Shown piece by piece: positions 6,632-10,108 of a stretch of DNA of 10,108 nucleotides. The number at the start of each line of letters is the position of its first letter. Position 1 is the stretch's first letter. Source of the stretch: Gallionellaceae bacterium (GTDB taxonomy: Bacteria > Pseudomonadota > Gammaproteobacteria > Burkholderiales > Gallionellaceae); the NCBI GenBank assembly GCA_003445795.1, contig DMCN01000061.1, forward strand, positions 28,709 through 38,816, read 5' to 3'. The position numbers were made by a program, and so were the translations under genes. The notes beneath the pieces were generated by a model, which was not told the origin of the DNA, searched no databases, and saw only the letters and a program-made list of their open reading frames with translations.

Positions 6632-7821
6632 GCTTTTCTCCCCAGCACGAGGCTGCAGTTGCTGCCACCAAAGCCGAATGAATTGCTCAGCACGCGCCTG
6701 ATCTTTCCGGCACCATTCTCGATCCGGTAATCGATCGCGATGGCAGCATCGAGTTGCTGTGTGTTCACGCTGCCCGGAATGAACCCGTGTTCGACTGCGA
6801 GCATGGCGATGATAGCCTCGGTGATACCCGCCGCGCCCAGCAGATGACCTGTCCAGCCCTTGGTCGAACTGCACGGGACTTTTCCCCCGAACACATCGGC
6901 GACCGCCTTGCCCTCGCTGGCATCGTTCGACTTGGTCGCGGTACCGTGCAGGTTAATGTAATCGATGTCGCCTGCCTGTAGTCCGGCGGCATCCAGCGCG
7001 CGCCGCATCGCGAGTATCGCTCCCAGACCTTCGGGGTGCGGCGTCGACATGTGGTAGGCATCGGAACTTTCGCCGACTCCCAACAGGAACATTGGATCGG
7101 CAGCCTTTGCCTCCGTAGCGCGTTCGATCAGCACGAAACCTCCGCCCTCTCCCACCGAGATGCCATCACGTTCCGCATCATAAGGACGGCATGGAAAGCG
7201 AGATACCAGCCCCAGAGAGTTGAATCCGTACAGCGTGCTCAGACACAGGCTGTCGACACCGCCGATCACCGCAGCATCGCACACGCCCGCCTCCATCATG
7301 CGCAGCGCATTGGCGAACACTTTCGCGCTCGAGGAGCATGCTGAAGACACGACGAAGGAGGGGCCGGTCAGCCCGAGGTAATTCGAGACGAAACCCGCAA
7401 GCGAATAGGAATTCTGCGTTTCCGCGTAATGGAAGTCCGGCGGCAAAGCGCCGGTCTGCGGATCCAGATGGCGGTACGCCAATTCGGTCTGCAATATGCC
7501 GGAGGTACTGGTGCCCATGAACACGCCGATGCGTGCGGCACCGTACTTTTTCCTGGCGGCCTCGGTCGCTTCGACGAAGCCATCCTGCTCCAGACACAAT
7601 TGCGCGAGGCGATTATTGCGGCAGTCGTATGCGGAAAGATCGGATCTGACGCGGAAGCTGTCCAGCATCCCGACCTTGGCGATGTAGGTCTCCAGATCGA
7701 CGTCTTCGAAGACGCACGGAACCAGACCGGACTGGCGTGCCTGCAATGCTTCCATGGTTGCGAACGCGCCGAGACCGAGGCTGTTTGCAAGGGTGAATTG
7801 GCTGATGACTAAAGGTTGCAA
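6628..7821 (-). CDS. Beta-ketoacyl-ACP synthase II-type (polyene chain elongation)
   Basis: This 397-residue FabF-like condensing enzyme has an intact triad: Cys162 in SSACSSSAK, His292 in NLHGTATKSND and His326 in KGWTGHLLGAAG. The C-terminal SNSFGFGGSNCSLVL is typical. It would perform decarboxylative condensation of malonyl-ACP with the growing chain, probably together with the cysteine-less protein encoded next (ATGA overlap). The N-terminus PLVISQFTLANSLG matches the usual first strand of the family. The only start codon available there is a TTG at 7821: the frame closes upstream at 7876-7874 and contains no ATG or GTG before residue 23. No strong Shine-Dalgarno sequence is seen, which suggests modest translation. 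It is the first gene of the operon; a promoter-like element and a palindrome lie in the 102-base gap before it. In aryl-polyene terms it corresponds to one of the ApeO/ApeR ketosynthases. Confidence 0.9.
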   Translation of the reverse strand: MQPLVISQFTLANSLGLGAFATMEALQARQSGLVPCVFEDVDLETYIAKVGMLDSFRVRSDLSAYDCRNNRLAQLCLEQDGFVEATEAARKKYGAARIGVFMGTSTSGILQTELAYRHLDPQTGALPPDFHYAETQNSYSLAGFVSNYLGLTGPSFVVSSACSSSAKVFANALRMMEAGVCDAAVIGGVDSLCLSTLYGFNSLGLVSRFPCRPYDAERDGISVGEGGGFVLIERATEAKAADPMFLLGVGESSDAYHMSTPHPEGLGAILAMRRALDAAGLQAGDIDYINLHGTATKSNDASEGKAVADVFGGKVPCSSTKGWTGHLLGAAGITEAIIAMLAVEHGFIPGSVNTQQLDAAIAIDYRIENGAGKIRRVLSNSFGFGGSNCSLVLGRKA

Positions 7822-7845
7822 GTTGGATTTCGCTGATTTAACAAG

Positions 7846-7857
7846 GAATGTACATTC
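7846..7857. promoter_or_regulatory. 12-bp perfect palindrome, candidate operator
   Basis: GAATGTACATTC reads the same on both strands. It lies between the proposed transcription start (near 7863) and the TTG start of the first ketosynthase gene, the place where a dimeric repressor would block transcription. No regulator gene is visible in the window. The role is inferred from symmetry and position alone. Confidence 0.4.
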
Positions 7858-7869
7858 TGAGCGTGTGTG

Positions 7870-7878
7870 ATTCTAGCA
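7870..7878 (-). promoter_or_regulatory. Extended -10-like promoter element of the polyene operon
   Basis: TGCTAGAAT on the minus strand has a TGn extension and a TAGAAT -10 hexamer, 48 bases before the first gene of the operon. No recognisable -35 lies 17 bases upstream, as can be the case for extended -10 promoters. The identical 9-mer occurs upstream of darA (2378-2386). Confidence 0.4.
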
Positions 7879-7888
7879 CATGCAAAAT

Positions 7889-7919
7889 GCCGGACCCCAC
7901 GTGCGCAGGGCCCTCCGGT
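7889..7919 (-). terminator. Probable Rho-independent terminator of the radical SAM gene
   Basis: Five bases after the stop codon of the radical SAM gene the minus strand can fold with outer arms CCGGA/TCCGG and inner CCC/GGG separated by a small bulge. A short T-run (CATTTTGC) follows. The stem is imperfect and the T-run short, so termination may be partial, leaving some read-through into the polyene operon. Confidence 0.45.
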
Positions 7920-7923
7920 CAAT

Positions 7924-9264
7924 TCAATCCAGCCCCACCAGCGGTGTCTTGGTGTTGCGGATGGTCGTGTAGGCCTGATAGTTCCAAGAGAAGGATATCC
8001 CGGTACTGAACAGGCTGCGGGTATTGCGGAAGGTCTTCAAACCGCGTACCAGTGAAGATTTGAACGATGATACTTCGGCATACGCTTCGAGCAGCCCCTC
8101 ATAAGCTTCGGTCGGCGTCATGCCGTTCATCTTGAACACCGGTTCGAAGATGGTGTAATGGCGCCAATCGTTGGGGTAATCGGTCAGCAACAGTCGCTGC
8201 TCTTCCACCATCTGCTTGTAGAACGCGGTTCCCGGCAGCGGTGTTTCCAGCGACATCTGCACGGCATCGATCTCGTGCTCCAGCACAAAATCGATGGTGC
8301 GGCGGAACGCATCCCTAGTCTGGCCTTCTGTGCCAAAGATGAAGCAACCGACGATGGCGATGCCGTGATCGTGCAGCTTTTTGATAGCGTCGCCGAAATT
8401 CTTGGTATTGGGGCGCAGGTTGACCGATTTGTGCATGGAATCGATCGTCGCGGGATCAAGCGACTCGAAGCCGATCAGCAATCCCTTGCAGCCGCTGCGT
8501 TGCGCGGCCTTCAGCACATCGTCATGCTCGACAATGTTGAGACAAGTCTGCCCGCCCCACTCTTTTTTGCAATCGACCATGCGGTCGAACAGCTCCTTCG
8601 CGCGCTTGATATAGCGCGGCCCCTGGCCGACGATGTTGTCGTCGACAATGAAAATGCGTTTGGATTTGATGGAGTTGATCTCGTCGATTACGCTGTCAAT
8701 GTTGCGCACACGATAGCGTGATCCGTTGAAAGCGGTGACAGAGCAGAAATTGCAATTGATGGGACATCCGCGCCCTGTCTGCACGGTCTCCACGAAGTAT
8801 TTCCCCTTCAGCAGATCGCGACGCGGCGCCAGCAGATTCTCGACCTCGGGCGGCTCGCACATGCGATACACCTTTTGCATCTGTCCGCGCTCGAAATCTT
8901 CCAGCAACTTCGGCCAGATGTTCTCGCCCTCGCCGACCACGACCGCATCGGCATAACGCAATGCTTCATCCGTCATATACGAAACATGGATACCTCCCAT
9001 CACCACCGGGATCCCGCGTGCGCGGAAGCGGGTGGCGATCTCGTAAGCGCGCGGCGCCAGCGGTGTCATGCAGGTGATGCCGACCAGATCGACCTTCGCA
9101 TCAAAATCCAGATCCTCCATCGCTTCATCGACGATCTGCACATCGTATTGCTCCGGTGTGTAACGGGCGATGATGGCCAGATTCAGCGGCGGCAAAGCCA
9201 GCACCTTGATGTTGGAATGCAGACTGTCCTTGAACGCCGGATTGATGAGGAGGATCTTTTTCAT
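7924..9264 (-). CDS. B12-binding-domain radical SAM protein (BchE-like class), substrate unknown
   Basis: This 446-residue protein has two visible domains. The N-terminal Rossmann-like cobalamin-binding domain (about residues 1-135) contains MKKILLINPAF, LVGITCMTPLAPRAYEIA, VVMGGIHVS and VVGEGE. It lacks the DxHxxG motif, so cobalamin would be bound without a His ligand, as in many class B enzymes. The radical SAM domain (about 155-345) has the cluster motif CPINCNFC (Cys167, Cys171, Cys174) and IFIVDDNIVG. A C-terminal extension of about 100 residues follows. Members methylate unactivated carbons or catalyse cyclisations. The ATG at 9264 is preceded by AAGGGAAG at good spacing; the longer frame to 9333 adds 23 residues without a ribosome binding site and before the conserved first strand, so I reject it. 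It lies between the rRNA genes and the polyene operon with its own leader and terminator, so a role in the pigment pathway is possible but unproven. Confidence 0.88.
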   Translation of the reverse strand: MKKILLINPAFKDSLHSNIKVLALPPLNLAIIARYTPEQYDVQIVDEAMEDLDFDAKVDLVGITCMTPLAPRAYEIATRFRARGIPVVMGGIHVSYMTDEALRYADAVVVGEGENIWPKLLEDFERGQMQKVYRMCEPPEVENLLAPRRDLLKGKYFVETVQTGRGCPINCNFCSVTAFNGSRYRVRNIDSVIDEINSIKSKRIFIVDDNIVGQGPRYIKRAKELFDRMVDCKKEWGGQTCLNIVEHDDVLKAAQRSGCKGLLIGFESLDPATIDSMHKSVNLRPNTKNFGDAIKKLHDHGIAIVGCFIFGTEGQTRDAFRRTIDFVLEHEIDAVQMSLETPLPGTAFYKQMVEEQRLLLTDYPNDWRHYTIFEPVFKMNGMTPTEAYEGLLEAYAEVSSFKSSLVRGLKTFRNTRSLFSTGISFSWNYQAYTTIRNTKTPLVGLD

Positions 9265-9316
9265 GCACACTTCCCTTAAGTTGTTCGTCACGCTCGGGCT
9301 TTTCAGCCTTTTTCGA

Positions 9317-9325
9317 AGCATATCA
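9317..9325 (-). promoter_or_regulatory. Extended -10-like promoter element for the radical SAM gene
   Basis: TGATATGCT on the minus strand gives a TGn-TATGCT extended -10 and a leader of about 45 bases to the ATG at 9264. No clear -35 is present. It is the best candidate in the 122-base gap between the rRNA terminator and the gene. Confidence 0.3.
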
Positions 9326-9350
9326 GAAATCACTCCACGCCCAGAAGGTC

Positions 9351-9365
9351 AGCACAGTTTGTGCT
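9351..9365. repeat. Short inverted repeat upstream of the radical SAM promoter
   Basis: AGCACA and TGTGCT are exact inverted arms separated by three bases. It lies about 26 to 40 bases upstream of the proposed -10 of the radical SAM gene, where an activator could bind. It may also be a chance repeat, since the arms are only six bases. Confidence 0.3.
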
Positions 9366-9386
9366 TTTTGCTTTTATCACCGCTAA

Positions 9387-9423
9387 AAACAACAAAGCCC
9401 TCACTGGGAGGGCTTTGTTGTTT
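9387..9423 (-). terminator. Rho-independent terminator of the rRNA operon
   Basis: Arms AAACAACAAAGCCCTC and GAGGGCTTTGTTGTTT pair perfectly over 16 bases around a five-base loop. On the minus strand the second arm runs into GTTGTTTTTAG, giving a T-run. It starts about eight bases after the 5S rRNA 3' end, the normal place for the rRNA operon terminator, and should isolate the downstream genes from rRNA transcription. Confidence 0.92.
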
Positions 9424-9430
9424 GTAAGGA

Positions 9431-9544
9431 GTCTGACGATGACCTACTTTCACATGCGGATGCACACTATCATTGGCGCGAAGTCGTTTCACTGTCCTGT
9501 TCGAGATGGGAAGGAGTGGGGCCAACTTGCTATGGTCGTCAGAC
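9431..9544 (-). rRNA. rrf: 5S ribosomal RNA
   Basis: On the minus strand the gene begins GTCTGACGACCATAGC and ends ATCGTCAGAC; these ends pair as the 5S terminal stem (helix I). Internal conserved segments are CCATCTCGAACAGG and GTGAAACGACTTCGCGCC, followed by GTGTGAAAGTAGGTCATCG. The length of about 114 bases is normal. The pattern is most like betaproteobacterial 5S. The exact ends may differ by one or two bases. It follows the 23S gene in the usual order. Confidence 0.97.
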
Positions 9545-9664
9545 ATAACTGTTATCAATCGCCGGAGCTTGTTTAGAGTTCCAGCGCCTGATGTAATTTT
9601 GGAAGAAGTAAAGATGTGTTCTGATTGTTGCGCGAAACTTGTATTACTTGCAACTGACCTAATG

Positions 9665-10108
<444 letters not shown>

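Noticed and set aside
6107..6730. Plus-strand open frame (207 codons) opposite the ApeC-like gene
   Set aside because: Shadow of a supported gene; Gly/Arg-rich without motifs.
9361..9576. Plus-strand open frame spanning the rRNA terminator and 5S gene
   Set aside because: It crosses a terminator hairpin and the 5S rRNA sequence, so it is a chance frame.
9545..9664. 5S-23S spacer checked for a tRNA or other RNA gene
   Set aside because: No cloverleaf, strong hairpin or open frame seen in these 120 bases.

Overview
The window comes from a Gram-negative proteobacterium, most likely a betaproteobacterium. The 5S rRNA and the 3' part of the 23S rRNA at the right end read as betaproteobacterial, and the coding DNA is GC-rich. 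I cannot name a genus from sequence alone.

Everything is transcribed leftwards (minus strand). Right to left: (1) the 3' end of a 23S rRNA gene (about 9665-10108, running off the window) and a complete 5S rRNA gene (about 9431-9544), closed by a 16-bp perfect hairpin terminator (9387-9423); (2) a free-standing cobalamin-binding radical SAM protein (7924-9264) with its own leader and a probable terminator; (3) a tight biosynthetic operon from 7821 to beyond position 1. Its genes are a ketosynthase with a Cys-His-His triad, a cysteine-less chain-length-factor-like ketosynthase, a hotdog dehydratase of the ApeP type, a FabG-type ketoreductase, two acyl carrier proteins, a second ketosynthase in which the first catalytic His is replaced by Gln, a second short cysteine-less partner protein, a DarA-type condensing/aromatising enzyme, a StlD/DarB-type KAS III enzyme and the start of a small unrecognised protein. 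Most junctions are 1-11 base overlaps, four of them ATGA, so translation is probably coupled.

Together this looks like the core of an aryl-polyene (APE)/flexirubin/xanthomonadin-type pigment pathway joined to a dialkylresorcinol (DAR) module. In such systems an acyl chain on an ACP is lengthened by a ketosynthase/chain-length-factor pair, reduced by a FabG-like enzyme and dehydrated without enoyl reduction to give a conjugated polyene. DarB then condenses two acyl units and DarA converts the product to a 2,5-dialkylresorcinol, which can esterify a polyene carboxylic acid. The starter-unit enzymes (ammonia lyase, aryl-CoA/ACP ligase), acyltransferases, exporter and phosphopantetheinyl transferase are not in the window; they may lie beyond its left edge.

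The most interesting details are the C-Q-H active site of the second ketosynthase and its pairing with a short partner that seems to have Gln where Cys should be, a perfect GC hairpin in front of the second ACP, a repeated extended -10-like 9-mer in front of two operon segments, a 12-bp palindrome placed like an operator, and the radical SAM neighbour of unknown substrate.
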